A stretch of 64,000 nt of DNA from Acidimicrobiaceae bacterium (GCA_024641005.1 JAHEDX010000005.1:28532-92531); one strand, 5' to 3'. Counted from the stretch's first letter, positions 32,954-43,757 are shown. Translations and numbers: made by a program. Notes: a model not told the origin generated them from the sequence alone.

Positions 32954-35152
32954 ATGTCCGAGCCCGGCTCCAAACACCTGCCCCGCCGCTGGTTGGGCAC
33001 CCCGTATCCACTTGGCGCCTCCTACGACGGCACGGGGACCAACTTCTCGATCTTCTCGAGCGTCGCCGAAGGCGTCGAACTGTGCCTGCTCGGCGACGCC
33101 ACCGCGCAAGGGCGACGCGACGAGGTTCGCATCGACGTCACCGAGGTCGACGGCCACATCTGGCACGTCTATCTGCCTGACGTACGCCCCGGCCAGCACT
33201 ACGGCTGGCGGGTACACGGCCGCTGGGAACCCAGCGCCGGCATCTGGTGCAACTCGTCCAAGCTCCTACTCGACCCGTACGCCAAGGCGATCGAGGGAGT
33301 GATCGATTGGACGCCGGCCTGCTTCGGGTATGACTTCGCCGACCACGACAAACCCAACTTCGACGACAGCGCCCCCCACGTGCAGCTCGCCGTGGTGAGC
33401 GACCCGTTCTTCGAGTGGGGTAACGACCGGCCGCCGGCGACGGCGATGCACGACACCGTCATCTACGAAGCGCACGTGCGTGGTTTGACGATGCGTCACC
33501 CCGGCGTCCCTGACGAGTTGCGCGGCACCTACGCCGGCATCGCCCACCCCGCTGTCCTGAATCACCTCACCGACCTCGGCATCACGGCGATCGAGTTGAT
33601 GCCCGTCCATCAGTTCGTCCACGACCACCGCTTGCGCGAGATGGGTCTCCGCAACTACTGGGGCTACAACTCGATCGCCTACCTGTCGCCCCACAACGGG
33701 TACAGCTCACGCGGGGCGATGGGCGCCGCGCAGGAATTCAAAGCGATGGTGAAGGCGCTCCACGAGGCCGGGATCGAGGTCATTCTCGATGTCGTGTACA
33801 ACCACACCGGCGAGGGCAATCACCTGGGTCCGACGTTGTCGATGCGGGGTATCGACAACGCCGCCTACTACCGGCTCGTCGACGGCGACGAGCGCCATTA
33901 CCTCGACTTCACGGGGACGGGCAACAGCATGAACATGCGCCACCCGCACGTGCTGCAGCTGATCATGGACAGCCTTCGCTACTGGTACCTGGAGATGCAC
34001 GTCGACGGTTTCCGGTTCGACCTCGCCTCTGCGTTGGCCCGCGAGCTGTACGAGGTCGACCGGCTCTCGGCGTTCTTCGACATCATCCAACAAGACCCGG
34101 TGATCTCACAGTGCAAGTTGATCGCCGAGCCGTGGGACGTCGGCGAAGGCGGCTACCAGGTCGGCAAGTTCCCGCCGCACTGGTCGGAATGGAACGGTAA
34201 GTACCGCGACACGATCCGCGACTTCTGGCGCGGCGAGCCGGCGGCGTTGGCCGAGTTCGGTTATCGCTTCACCGGGAGCTCCGACCTGTACGAGGCCGAC
34301 ACCCGCAAGCCGACCGCCTCGATCAACTTCATCACCTGCCACGACGGCTTCCCCCTCGCCGACCTGGTGTCGTACAACGACAAGCACAACGAGGCCAACG
34401 GCGAAGGCAACCGAGACGGTGAGTCGCACAACCGCTCATGGAATCACGGAGTCGAGGGCCCGACCGACGACCCGGCGATCAACGAACTGCGAGCCCGTCA
34501 GAAGCGCAACCTGATCGCGACCCTGCTGCTGTCACAAGGCGTGCCGATGATCTCGGGCGGCGACGAGATCGGCCATACCCAGGGCGGTAACAACAACGCC
34601 TACTGCCAAGACTCCGAGCTCACCTGGCACGACTGGGAACACGTCGACGAGGAGCTGTTCGACTGGGTGAAACGCTTGGTCCACATCCAACGCCAGCATC
34701 CGGTGTTCCGGAGGCGGCGCTGGTTCCAGGGCCGACAGATCCGCGGCATGGACGACATGGCGTGGTTGAAGCCCGACGGCAACGAGATGGACAACGACGA
34801 CTGGGACTCGGGCTTCGCCAAGTCGGTCGGGGTCTTCCTCAACGGCCAGGGGATCCATGCCACCGACTCATTCGGTGGCCGAATCGTCGACGACACCTTC
34901 CTGATCCTGTTCAACGCCAGCGAGCTCGATCTCGACTGGAAGATTCCGGGTGCTCGGTTCGGCGCGAGATGGGTGTTCGTGCTCGACAGCACCCGACCGG
35001 ACGTCGGCACGCCCGAGGTCGGATCGGAGTACGTCGAAGCCGGCGCGGTCGTCCCGGTGACGAGTCGCTCGCTGATGTTGATGCGCCTGACGGATGCCGG
35101 GCCGTCGGTGGGGCACCCCTCGACCGGGCGACCGGCTACTGCTGCGTCCTGA
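32954..35152 (+). CDS. glgX: Glycogen debranching enzyme
   Basis: A 732-aa GH13 isoamylase-type enzyme (GlgX/TreX) hydrolysing alpha-1,6 branches of glycogen. Domains: N-terminal CBM48 (about 12-130), catalytic barrel with VDGFRFDLASAL (nucleophile Asp), LIAEPWDVGEGGYQVG (acid/base Glu) and FITCHDGFPLADLVSY (third Asp), and a C-terminal beta domain. CAGACT 6 nt upstream of ATG 32954 suggests a leaderless mRNA. It overlaps treZ by 1 nt (TGATG) and supplies linear chains to TreY. Confidence 0.93.
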   Translation: MSEPGSKHLPRRWLGTPYPLGASYDGTGTNFSIFSSVAEGVELCLLGDATAQGRRDEVRIDVTEVDGHIWHVYLPDVRPGQHYGWRVHGRWEPSAGIWCNSSKLLLDPYAKAIEGVIDWTPACFGYDFADHDKPNFDDSAPHVQLAVVSDPFFEWGNDRPPATAMHDTVIYEAHVRGLTMRHPGVPDELRGTYAGIAHPAVLNHLTDLGITAIELMPVHQFVHDHRLREMGLRNYWGYNSIAYLSPHNGYSSRGAMGAAQEFKAMVKALHEAGIEVILDVVYNHTGEGNHLGPTLSMRGIDNAAYYRLVDGDERHYLDFTGTGNSMNMRHPHVLQLIMDSLRYWYLEMHVDGFRFDLASALARELYEVDRLSAFFDIIQQDPVISQCKLIAEPWDVGEGGYQVGKFPPHWSEWNGKYRDTIRDFWRGEPAALAEFGYRFTGSSDLYEADTRKPTASINFITCHDGFPLADLVSYNDKHNEANGEGNRDGESHNRSWNHGVEGPTDDPAINELRARQKRNLIATLLLSQGVPMISGGDEIGHTQGGNNNAYCQDSELTWHDWEHVDEELFDWVKRLVHIQRQHPVFRRRRWFQGRQIRGMDDMAWLKPDGNEMDNDDWDSGFAKSVGVFLNGQGIHATDSFGGRIVDDTFLILFNASELDLDWKIPGARFGARWVFVLDSTRPDVGTPEVGSEYVEAGAVVPVTSRSLMLMRLTDAGPSVGHPSTGRPATAAS

Positions 35153-36936
35153 TGGCAGAGTCGCCAGGCGCTCACGTCGACGCGACCGGCACGACCTTCG
35201 TGCTGTGGGCCCCATTCGCAGCGGACGTGGCGGTGGTGATCGGTGATCAACGACGGGACCTCGAGCCGATCGGCGAGGGGTACTGGCGACTGGTCGTCGA
35301 CGACGCCGGCGACGGCGACACGTACCGCTACTCGATCGACGGTGGTGACCCGCTGCCCGACCCGGCCTCGGCGCTGCAGTCCGACGGTGTACACGGCGCG
35401 TCATCGATCGTCGATCCCCGGCAGTTCGAATGGAACGACCACGAGTGGCGCGGGCGCGGTCTCGCCGGAACCGTCCTCTACGAACTACACGTCGGCACGT
35501 TCACACCGGCCGGCACGTTCGATGCTGCGATCCTCGAACTCCCGAGACTCCGCGAACTCGGAGTCACCACGATCGAGTTGATGCCCGTCAACGCCTTCCC
35601 CGGCCGCCGCAACTGGGGCTACGACGGTGTGTTCGCCTACGCGGTGCAGGACCACTACGGCGGACCGGCCGCGCTCGCCCGGTTTGTCGACGCCGCCCAC
35701 GCCAACGGCCTCGCCGTCATCCTCGACGTGGTCTACAACCATCTCGGGCCGGAGGGCAATTACCTGCCCCGGTTCGGCCCGTACTTCACCGACGAGTTCC
35801 GGACACCGTGGGGGCCGGCGATCAACGTCAGCGGTCGCGACAGCGACGGTGTGCGCCACTTCTACATCGAGAATGCAGTCAGGTGGATCCGGGACTTCCA
35901 CGTCGACGGATTCCGTTTCGATGCTGTCCACGCGATCGTCGACACCACCGCCAACCAATTCTGGAGCGAGGTGTGCGCGATGGCGCGGGCGGCCGCCGCG
36001 AGAGCGCGACGCGCGATCGTGCTGATCGGCGAATCATCCGACAACGATCCACGACAGCTGCACGCGATCGAGCATGACGGCATCGGTTTCGATGCCGTGT
36101 GGTGCGACGACGTTCACCACAACCTCCGGGTGGCGATGACAGGAGATCGACGCACGTACTACGCCGATTACGACGGCACATCCGCCGAGCTGGCCGAGAC
36201 GATCACCCATCGCTGGAAGTTCCGGGGTCAGTATTCGATCGCTCGCGGCCGCCGGCACGGGCGACCGGTCGACGACGTGGCCGCCCACCGGTTCGTCGCC
36301 TGTTCACAGAATCATGACCAGGTCGGCAACCGCCCGGCCGGAGATCGGCCCGACCATCACATCAGCGCCGCGCAGCGCCGGTTCGCTCCGGCGGCGGTGC
36401 TGTTGTCGCCGTACACACCGCTGTTGTTCATGGGCGAGGAGTACGGCGAGCGGGCACCGTTTCCATTCTTCGTCGACCACACCGATCCGGCGGTGCTGCA
36501 GGCCACCAACGACGGGCGACGGGCCGAGTTCGAGGGCGCCGACTGGACCGTCGGAGTCCCCGAACCGGGGGATCTGGCGACGTTCGAGGCGGCGATCATC
36601 GATCCGACGGTGGTCGAACGCGACGAACGTGCGGCCCGGCTGCTGGCGATGTACACCGAGCTGCTACGCGTTCGGCGAGAGGTTGCCGCCATCGCGTCGG
36701 CCCTGGCGACGCAACGGGTCGAACTGATCGAGGAGTGCGTCGTGATCACACGAACGTTGGGCGAGCCGACGAGCCATGTCGTGATCAACGAATCCGATGC
36801 GGCGGTCGAGTTGCCGCTGACGGGCACGTTGACGTTCGCCAGCGATGACACCCGCTGGGGCGGGGACGGCACGACGAGGGTGCTCCCCGATCAGCTGACG
36901 ATCGCCGCCTGGACGGTCGCCGTCGTCACGAGCTGA
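35152..36936 (+). CDS. treZ: Malto-oligosyltrehalose trehalohydrolase
   Basis: A 594-aa GH13 enzyme releasing trehalose from maltooligosyl-trehalose. N-terminal CBM48-like domain (TTFVLWAPFAADVAVVI), then VYNHLGPEGNYLPRFGPYF, VDGFRFDAVHAIVD (nucleophile), VLIGESSDNDPR (acid/base) and CSQNHDQVGNR. Start overlaps the glgX stop. Together with GlgX and TreY it forms the TreY/Z route from glycogen to trehalose, an osmolyte. Confidence 0.93.
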   Translation: MAESPGAHVDATGTTFVLWAPFAADVAVVIGDQRRDLEPIGEGYWRLVVDDAGDGDTYRYSIDGGDPLPDPASALQSDGVHGASSIVDPRQFEWNDHEWRGRGLAGTVLYELHVGTFTPAGTFDAAILELPRLRELGVTTIELMPVNAFPGRRNWGYDGVFAYAVQDHYGGPAALARFVDAAHANGLAVILDVVYNHLGPEGNYLPRFGPYFTDEFRTPWGPAINVSGRDSDGVRHFYIENAVRWIRDFHVDGFRFDAVHAIVDTTANQFWSEVCAMARAAAARARRAIVLIGESSDNDPRQLHAIEHDGIGFDAVWCDDVHHNLRVAMTGDRRTYYADYDGTSAELAETITHRWKFRGQYSIARGRRHGRPVDDVAAHRFVACSQNHDQVGNRPAGDRPDHHISAAQRRFAPAAVLLSPYTPLLFMGEEYGERAPFPFFVDHTDPAVLQATNDGRRAEFEGADWTVGVPEPGDLATFEAAIIDPTVVERDERAARLLAMYTELLRVRREVAAIASALATQRVELIEECVVITRTLGEPTSHVVINESDAAVELPLTGTLTFASDDTRWGGDGTTRVLPDQLTIAAWTVAVVTS

Positions 36937-37067
36937 ACGATCGAATCGCGCCCGATCCGGGCCACGCCCGCGTCGAACACGTGGCCACCCTGTCGGCTTC
37001 AGACCCGGCGACGAGGGCATCGGGGCATCACACGCCTCGGTGGCTCGCATGACCGCCGGGCACAGCC

Positions 37068-39371
37068 TCAGTCGCGTTCGAAGACCGCCACCGGCAACGT
37101 TTGCTCGGCACCGCTCCCCACGACCGACGACGCCGTGACCGTACCCGACAGCGAGGGGGCCTCGATGTCGAGCACGTCGTACCAGGTGCCGGCCGGAAAC
37201 GTGAGCGATCCGGTCACCTCAGCCGCGCCACGTCGTACCGCAACGACCACGTCGTCGCCCCGGGCGTAACAGATCGCGCCCTGCGACACCTCGATCGGGG
37301 CGTACGTGCCACTCGGGCCGAACGAGTCGGGTCGACGTCGGCGCAGCGCCAGCATCTCGCGCACGAGCACCGTCTTGACGGCCGGATCGTTCTCGGCCCA
37401 GAGCGCCGCGACCGTCCGCTCGTCGGCGGCGAACCGTGCCACCGTGTCCCAGTCGGGTGGCACCCGGTTGTCGGGGTCGACGAGCTGGAAGACCACAGCC
37501 TCCGACCCCTGGTACAGGTCGGGCACGCCGGGCGACGTCAGCCGTAGAGCGGTCGCAGCGAGCGAGATACCCGGCGCGATCGTGTCGAGGCCGAGTCGTG
37601 ACTCGGGGTCGACCGAGGTGGCGAGCACGGCCAGCTCGGCAAGGCGACGTTCGAAGTCGTCGTCCGGACGTTCCCAGTCGGTGCGCGTCGATGCTTCGCG
37701 ACACGCCTTGACCAGGTAGTCGTTGAGCCGAGCGGCGTCGAGGCCTGGTGTGGTGATCACGGTCTGAGCGGCGAGCGAAGCGGTCGCCGCATCCACACCG
37801 GTGCGACCTGCCAACTCGACGATCCACCCCGTCAGGAAGCCGATCGTGCGGTCGGGCTCGGCATCGGCCAGCCAGGTCAGGGCGGCCGATCTGGCGCGCA
37901 CGTCCTCGGAACGTTTCGTGTCGTGGGTCGACGACGCCAGCATCGCGAGCGGCCATGTCGCCAGTCGCCGCTGGTTGTCGGTGTGGAATTCGTCGACCGT
38001 GATGCCGAACCGCCCTGGATCGCCTCCGACCTCACACAGCGAAGCCAGTCGGAGATACCGATAGAACGAACGGTCCTCGGCACCTTTCGCCATCACCGGG
38101 CCGGTGAGCTGCTGCCACCGGCGGCGCATCTCGACCTGGTCGACGCCTCGAGGGTCGAGCAGGGCGCGGGCCACCGGTCCACGCGAGATCGCGTCGATCA
38201 GCCGCTCGGCGTCCGGGTCATCGGGCAGATATGTGCGGTAGCGAGGCAATCTCGTCGTGAGTTGCCCGACTTCGTCCCGTAGGTCCGCCTCGCACACGCC
38301 GAGCCCGCGCGCGGCGATCCGGAGCAACCGACCGAACCCGGGTGCGAGCGCTTCGTCGACGACTTCCTGGCGCGCGATCACCTCGAGTTCGTGGGCGGTG
38401 TGACCGTCCGAGCCGCATTCGGCCCACAGCTCGTCGAACACGGTCTCGGCACCGGCCGCCAGTAACACGTGATCGACGGACCGGATGAACTCGTACCCGG
38501 TCGTGCCGTCGACCGGCCAGGAGTCCGGCAACCACTCCCCCGGCGCCACGATCTTCTCGACGTACAACAGCGCGGCGTCACCGATCCGGCGTCGCAAACC
38601 CGTGAGATAGCCGAGCGGGTCTGCGAGTCCATCGACGTGGTCGACGCGGACCCCTCCGAAACCGTCGTGGTCGGCGTAGCGAGCCGGCAAGGTGTCGACG
38701 ACCTCGGCCACGTGCTCGTGCTCGACGCGCACGGCCACCAGATCATCGATCGTGAAGAACCGCCGCACATTGCGGGCAGGGTTTCGCCAGTGCTGCAGGA
38801 GATAGTGCTGCGCCGCCAGCATCTCGGCGAGCGGAAGGTCCTCGGTACCCGGCGCCAGCGGCAGCCGACGATCGCCGTAGACGACGAGCGCGTCGCCCTC
38901 GACCGCGATCGCGCTCTGCTCGATCGCCTGCTCGCGGGGCGCTCCGAGGACCGGCAGGATGACGCGTCCGTCGGTGAGTTCCCAGTCGACGTCGAACCAT
39001 GCATCGGCCGCTGAGCCCGGGCCATCGCGCAGCAGCGCCCACCATGTCGGATTGAGGTCGGGTCGTGTGGCGGCGACGTGGTTGGGGACGTGGTCGAAGA
39101 TCACGGCCATTCGTAGGGCCGCGACGGCGTCCAACAACCGCTCGAACGCCGAGGCGCCTCCGAACTCGCCGCGCACGGCGGTGTGATCGACCACGTCGTA
39201 TCCGTGCGACGAGTCGGGCACCGCCTGGCTGATCGGCGAGAGGTACAGATGGCTGACACCGAGCCGGTGGATGTGCCCGAGCAGGCCGATCGCGGCATCG
39301 AAACCGAACTCGGGCGTGAGCTGGAGTCGGTAGGTCGCAACCGGTTCGACGATCGGCCCCGAGCGCGCCAT
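37068..39371 (-). CDS. treY: Malto-oligosyltrehalose synthase
   Basis: A 767-aa GH13 enzyme converting the reducing end of maltodextrins to an alpha,alpha-1,1 trehalose linkage. Motifs: VATYRLQLTPEFGFDAA at the N-terminus, GVRVDHVDGLADP (nucleophile), LLYVEKIVAPGE (acid/base), LASSTHDTKRSEDVRAR. It starts 1 nt after the pgi stop, so pgi and treY form an operon, convergent to glgX-treZ across 131 bp (36937-37067) in which I see no clear terminator. Confidence 0.93.
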   Translation of the reverse strand: MARSGPIVEPVATYRLQLTPEFGFDAAIGLLGHIHRLGVSHLYLSPISQAVPDSSHGYDVVDHTAVRGEFGGASAFERLLDAVAALRMAVIFDHVPNHVAATRPDLNPTWWALLRDGPGSAADAWFDVDWELTDGRVILPVLGAPREQAIEQSAIAVEGDALVVYGDRRLPLAPGTEDLPLAEMLAAQHYLLQHWRNPARNVRRFFTIDDLVAVRVEHEHVAEVVDTLPARYADHDGFGGVRVDHVDGLADPLGYLTGLRRRIGDAALLYVEKIVAPGEWLPDSWPVDGTTGYEFIRSVDHVLLAAGAETVFDELWAECGSDGHTAHELEVIARQEVVDEALAPGFGRLLRIAARGLGVCEADLRDEVGQLTTRLPRYRTYLPDDPDAERLIDAISRGPVARALLDPRGVDQVEMRRRWQQLTGPVMAKGAEDRSFYRYLRLASLCEVGGDPGRFGITVDEFHTDNQRRLATWPLAMLASSTHDTKRSEDVRARSAALTWLADAEPDRTIGFLTGWIVELAGRTGVDAATASLAAQTVITTPGLDAARLNDYLVKACREASTRTDWERPDDDFERRLAELAVLATSVDPESRLGLDTIAPGISLAATALRLTSPGVPDLYQGSEAVVFQLVDPDNRVPPDWDTVARFAADERTVAALWAENDPAVKTVLVREMLALRRRRPDSFGPSGTYAPIEVSQGAICYARGDDVVVAVRRGAAEVTGSLTFPAGTWYDVLDIEAPSLSGTVTASSVVGSGAEQTLPVAVFERD

Positions 39372-39372
39372 G

Positions 39373-40905
39373 TCAGCGACGATCCCGGTACCAGGCGATG
39401 GCAGCATTCGTCGACGAGTCGTGCATCGCCGGGTCGGGCAGGTCGGTGAGTTCCGGGGTGATGCGGTTGGCGAGTTCCTTGCCGAGCTCGACCCCCCACT
39501 GATCGAAGCTGTTGATCCCCCACACCGCACCCTGTACGAACACGATGTGTTCGTACAGCGCGATCAGTTGGCCGAGCACCGAGGGCGTCAAGCGATCGGC
39601 GAGGATCAGCGTGCTGGGACGGTCACCAGGAAAGTGACGGTGAGGCTCTGCCGGGTTCGGCCGCCCGAATGCGAGCGCCTCGGCCTGGGCAAACAGGTTC
39701 GACATGAGGAGGTCGTGGTGATGTCGATATGGATGGTTCGGCGTCGCGAACCCGATGAAGTCTGCCGGTACCACGCGCGTGCCCTGGTGCAGCAGTTGGT
39801 AGAACGCGTGCTGACCGTTGGTGCCCGGCTCGCCCCACACGATCGGGCCGGTGTCACCGTCGACCGGTGAGCCGTCGAGCCGCACCCGTTTGCCGTTGGA
39901 CTCCATGTCGAGCTGTTGCAGGTATGCGGGAAACCGCGCGAGTTCCTGTGCATACGGCAGCACCACCTTCGTGTCGCGTCCCAGCACGTCCGAGTGGAGG
40001 ATGCCGATCATGCCCAGCAACACCGGGGCGTTGGCATCCAACGGTGAGGTACGGAAATGCTCATCGATCGTGTGGAAGCCGCCGAGGAACTCGCTGAATG
40101 CGTCGGGTCCGATGAGGATCATCAGCGACAACCCGATCGCCGAGTCGATCGAGTAGCGGCCGCCGACCCAGTCCCAGAACCCGAACATATTGGTCGTCTC
40201 GATCCCGAACGCAGCGACCCGCTCGGCATTGGTCGACACCGCGACGAAGTGATCCGCGACTGCGGCTTCGCCGAGTTCGTCGACGAGCCACGTGCGTGCG
40301 GTGTGAGCATTCGTCAACGTCTCGATCGTGCCGAAAGTCTTTGACGCCACGATGAACAGCGTCGAGGCCGGATCGAGCCGTTGCAAGGTGGCGTGCACGT
40401 CTGCACCATCGACGTTCGACACGAAGTGGGCACGCAGCCGTGGATGGCCGAATGCAGCGAGCGCCCGGGCCGCCATCGCCGGGCCGAGGTCGGAACCGCC
40501 GATCCCGATGTTGACCACGTCGGTGATGAGGTCATCGGCACGGATCCGGTCGGCGAACGTCCTCATTGCGTCGAGCACGGCGTGCACGTCGGGCACGACA
40601 TCCACACCGTCGGCCTCGATCACGGCGTCCCGTGGAGCCCTGAGGGCCGTGTGGAGCACCGCTCGATCCTCGGTCACGTTGATGTGCGCTCCGGCGAACA
40701 TCGCATCTCGTCGCGACACGACACCGGCGGCCTCGGCCTGGTCGAGGAGCATGGCGAGGATGTCGTCGTCGACCGGATGTTTCGAGTAGTCGATGCGGAG
40801 ATCACCGGCAACGACGACATACCTGTCGCTGCGGCCCGGATCGACCTCGAAGAGTTCAGCGAGGGTACGGACGGAGGCGGGACTGAGACCGGGCACGATC
40901 ACCAC
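39373..40905 (-). CDS. pgi: Glucose-6-phosphate isomerase
   Basis: A 510-aa enzyme interconverting glucose-6-P and fructose-6-P. Signatures: [43 protein letters not shown] and [24 protein letters not shown], with [16 protein letters not shown] near the end. It is somewhat shorter at the N-terminus than many homologues; I used GTG 40905 because upstream sequence in frame offers no clear family match. The next upstream gene ends 14 bp away. Linked to trehalose/glycogen flux through its operon partner treY. Confidence 0.9.
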   Translation of the reverse strand: MVIVPGLSPASVRTLAELFEVDPGRSDRYVVVAGDLRIDYSKHPVDDDILAMLLDQAEAAGVVSRRDAMFAGAHINVTEDRAVLHTALRAPRDAVIEADGVDVVPDVHAVLDAMRTFADRIRADDLITDVVNIGIGGSDLGPAMAARALAAFGHPRLRAHFVSNVDGADVHATLQRLDPASTLFIVASKTFGTIETLTNAHTARTWLVDELGEAAVADHFVAVSTNAERVAAFGIETTNMFGFWDWVGGRYSIDSAIGLSLMILIGPDAFSEFLGGFHTIDEHFRTSPLDANAPVLLGMIGILHSDVLGRDTKVVLPYAQELARFPAYLQQLDMESNGKRVRLDGSPVDGDTGPIVWGEPGTNGQHAFYQLLHQGTRVVPADFIGFATPNHPYRHHHDLLMSNLFAQAEALAFGRPNPAEPHRHFPGDRPSTLILADRLTPSVLGQLIALYEHIVFVQGAVWGINSFDQWGVELGKELANRITPELTDLPDPAMHDSSTNAAIAWYRDRR

Positions 40906-40919
40906 GCTAGTGATTGCCG

Positions 40920-41522
40920 TCAGTCCGCGGTCCCAGCCGTCGCGTGCCGATCGTGCATCGACCGGCCCAGCCGGTCGGTGGTCAGAGCAGCGACGGCACC
41001 GGCGGCAAAGCCTCCGCCGACGTCCAACGGCAGGTGAGCGCCCGTGTACATCCGGCTGCACCCCACGATTGCAGCGACCGCGAGCCCGCCGACCCGCCAT
41101 CGCGCCGACCTGGCACCGGCGAGGGCGAGCGCCATCGACACCGCCGCATGGCCGGAGGGGTACCCCAGCCCGCGCTGCGTACGCCCACGCACCACCACAT
41201 CGTCGAGCACGTCGGCCGGCCGGCCACGACCGACCAGCGGCTTGAGCACCTTGGCCAGACCCCACGCCCCGATGCCCGAGACAAGCAGCCGCACCGAGCG
41301 CCGACGGTCACCAAAGATCCGCTCGGCACCGGCCGCGACGAACACCGCGCCGAGCGCTCCCGACTGCATCGCGACCCATGCAGGCCATTCGACGACATCG
41401 GTGGCACGGTTGACGGAACGGAAGGGAATCGCCTCGCAGTCGGTCACCTCGTGCTGTCGCGCTGCGTGGGCCGACCACGCGACCGCTGCGCCTGCACAGC
41501 CGAGCGGCACCCAGGAGCGCAT
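40920..41522 (-). CDS. PAP2-family membrane phosphatase
   Basis: A 200-aa membrane protein with a complete acid-phosphatase signature: [27 protein letters not shown] and [16 protein letters not shown] (catalytic His in PSGH and in GAHLPLD). About four to five hydrophobic segments. It probably dephosphorylates a lipid phosphate such as undecaprenyl- or phosphatidyl-phosphate. Its ATG overlaps the stop of the upstream lipoprotein (ATGA), third gene of an operon with a PAP2-kinase fusion. Confidence 0.85.
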   Translation of the reverse strand: MRSWVPLGCAGAAVAWSAHAARQHEVTDCEAIPFRSVNRATDVVEWPAWVAMQSGALGAVFVAAGAERIFGDRRRSVRLLVSGIGAWGLAKVLKPLVGRGRPADVLDDVVVRGRTQRGLGYPSGHAAVSMALALAGARSARWRVGGLAVAAIVGCSRMYTGAHLPLDVGGGFAAGAVAALTTDRLGRSMHDRHATAGTAD

Positions 41523-42082
41523 CAGAGTTCCTCGTCGAGGAAGAACTCACGGACACCGTCGTTGACGGACTCGCGCGAGACGAGCACCAGTACATCGCCG
41601 ATCACCACCGACTCCGTGGCGGTGGCGCCGTCGTCGAAGTCGAAGTACCACGAGACACACCCTCCAGGAAACGTGTAGTAGCGATGCGCGCGGAACCCCG
41701 GTGACAGTCGCTCGATGTCATCGAATCGGCTGGCGGGGTACAAGTCGCTCGGCGCTGCCACGGCATTCGACACATCACACGTCATTTCGAACCGGAGCGT
41801 CGCTGCGTTGTCGCCGGCACGATCCGAGTCGAGTCGCACCAACGTTCGATCCTGGTTCACGCTCACCGATGCCACCACCCAGCCCTCGGGAAGAGGGTCC
41901 AGGCAAGGGATCTGCGTCGCGCTCGGCACCGACTGGGCCTCGATCAGGCTCGAGCCTCCGTCGATGCACGATGGGGCGGGCATGGTCTCTTCGGTTGCAC
42001 AGGACGCGGTCGCCAGCACGGCGGTCATCGCCGCGACGACACCACCGGCCAGCCGACGAGAGATGCGACCTGCGGACCTCAT
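41522..42082 (-). CDS. Putative lipoprotein between PAP2 genes
   Basis: A 186-aa exported protein: Arg-rich N-terminus, hydrophobic stretch, lipobox VLATASC (Cys about 27). The mature part has cysteines (SCIDGGSS, IPCLDPLP, MTCDVS, GGCVSWYFDF) likely forming disulfides, and ends in a short acidic tail. I do not recognise a family. Overlaps both neighbours by 4 nt (ATGA), implying a joint role in the envelope with the PAP2-kinase and PAP2 phosphatase. Confidence 0.72.
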   Translation of the reverse strand: MRSAGRISRRLAGGVVAAMTAVLATASCATEETMPAPSCIDGGSSLIEAQSVPSATQIPCLDPLPEGWVVASVSVNQDRTLVRLDSDRAGDNAATLRFEMTCDVSNAVAAPSDLYPASRFDDIERLSPGFRAHRYYTFPGGCVSWYFDFDDGATATESVVIGDVLVLVSRESVNDGVREFFLDEEL

Positions 42083-43722
42083 CGCAACCCGATGTCCTGG
42101 AGATTCAGGACGAACACGGCTGCCACAGCGACCGTGATCGTGAGCATCCACACCATCAGCCCGAGACGCCGCCACGACCACCGCTGGATCGCAACGGGCG
42201 GACGCGGCGGAGCGAGCGCACGGAACTGTTGCAGCAGGAGTCGACCGTCCCGACGTACGTCCTTGCGGAGCTGCGACGGCAGCGTCACGCCACGTGACGC
42301 TGCGAACGCCTCTGATATCTCGTCGTCGCTGAACCGTAGCCGAGCCCGCTCATACACGGATTCGGGATCGGTCCGCAGCGCCAGGACGAGCATCATGTTC
42401 GCCAGATCGACCGCCTGGCGCCAGGGCGACGGTCGGATCTCGGCAAACGAGACATCGACGAGTCGCATGTGTCCGTCCTGGATCATCACGTTCGCCGGCT
42501 TGATGTCCCGGTGAGCGAGCCCCGAGCGCCAGAGCCGGTCCACGATCGACAGGCCCTCGTCGATCAGGTCCTGGGTGACAACACTCTCACCGGCCTCGGC
42601 TGCGCCGCCGAGGAACTCGGTCACCATGAGATATTCACGGTCAGGTGTGATCTCGACGATACCGAACGGTGCGGGGCACGGAATCCCGACGCGACGCATG
42701 ACGTGGAGCATGTAGTCCTCATGCTGGACCAGTCGGCGAACCGAGGTGAAACGCTGCTCGTCCTCGAGTCGCCCGTACAACAAGGTGCGACCCAGTTTGT
42801 ACGAGCGATCCGAGCGGAGATGGCTGTGGGCGTACAGTTTGGCGAAGTAGGTCTCGCCGTTTGCGGTATCGATTCGGAGCGGTGTCGAACCAGCCGAACT
42901 CTCGAGCGCTACCGGTGTGATCTCGAGTACTTCGAGCCCGAGCTGTCCGCCGATCCCTGCGCGTATGGCGTCGCCGCGAACCCCGGTGACATCGAGGTGT
43001 GCAGCCCTTCCGCCGCCGTAGTGCACCGGGAAGACGGCTTCCGGTGCGATCGTTCGGAACAGCACGAGCGTTATCGCTACGCCAACGGTCGCGCCGGCGA
43101 GCACATCGGTCGGGTGATCGACACCGGTGTACACCTGAGCGACACCCACCACCGTCAGCGCTGTCCCGATGCACCAATAGCACCCGCCCCGGCTGGGACG
43201 AGGCACCAGTGCAAGCGTCGCAGCGACGAGGGCGGCGGCAAGCAGCGCGACCGGTCGCGACGGCTGGGCAAAGCCTTCCCAATCTCCGATCCGCGTGATG
43301 CCCAGTGGCCGCGGTCTGCCGATCCTGACGGCCACGACCGTCACCGCGCCGGCGACGACCGACAACGACGCGACCACGAGCAATGCGAGCCGGACCCGTC
43401 GGGTCCAGAGCGCGCCGAGCAATGCGCACCACCCGACGACCGGTGTCGCCCAATGCGTGCCGATCTCGTTCACCGACTGCATCGTCGGGGTCAACCAGTC
43501 GACTCGGTGGTCGACGATCGGCGCCATCATCTCGAGGTCGCGTTCGGTGATCCAGATCGCCGGCGCGTCCGAGACGAAGATCCAGACCCAGAGGACGGCC
43601 CAGAAAGCGAACGCCACGACCCAGCCGATCGCAGCGCGATTCAGCTCACGTGGAAGCGGTGGCGGCTCCCCGCTCGGGCGGCGACGAGGCCGCCCGGCTG
43701 ACGTGTCGAGGCCGGCGTCCAT
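42079..43722 (-). CDS. PAP2-like membrane domain fused to a protein-kinase-like domain
   Basis: A 547-aa fusion. Residues ~28-230 form a PAP2-like membrane domain with RIGRPRP (~133-139) and YTGVDHPTDVLAG (~198-210), but the PSGH motif is replaced by QPSRPV, losing the catalytic His, so phosphatase activity is doubtful. Residues ~250-510 resemble a RIO/ABC1-type kinase: TYFAKLYAHSHLR (Lys), HRDIKPANVMIQDG and LVDVSFAE in place of DFG. One more membrane helix closes the protein (LGLMVWMLTITVAVAAVFVL). Similar PAP2-kinase modules occur in actinobacterial membrane proteins with a flippase domain, absent here. Confidence 0.75.
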   Translation of the reverse strand: MDAGLDTSAGRPRRRPSGEPPPLPRELNRAAIGWVVAFAFWAVLWVWIFVSDAPAIWITERDLEMMAPIVDHRVDWLTPTMQSVNEIGTHWATPVVGWCALLGALWTRRVRLALLVVASLSVVAGAVTVVAVRIGRPRPLGITRIGDWEGFAQPSRPVALLAAALVAATLALVPRPSRGGCYWCIGTALTVVGVAQVYTGVDHPTDVLAGATVGVAITLVLFRTIAPEAVFPVHYGGGRAAHLDVTGVRGDAIRAGIGGQLGLEVLEITPVALESSAGSTPLRIDTANGETYFAKLYAHSHLRSDRSYKLGRTLLYGRLEDEQRFTSVRRLVQHEDYMLHVMRRVGIPCPAPFGIVEITPDREYLMVTEFLGGAAEAGESVVTQDLIDEGLSIVDRLWRSGLAHRDIKPANVMIQDGHMRLVDVSFAEIRPSPWRQAVDLANMMLVLALRTDPESVYERARLRFSDDEISEAFAASRGVTLPSQLRKDVRRDGRLLLQQFRALAPPRPPVAIQRWSWRRLGLMVWMLTITVAVAAVFVLNLQDIGLR

Positions 43723-43757
43723 GTTCCACCTACCGGATTCCGCGCCAGACTGGAGGC

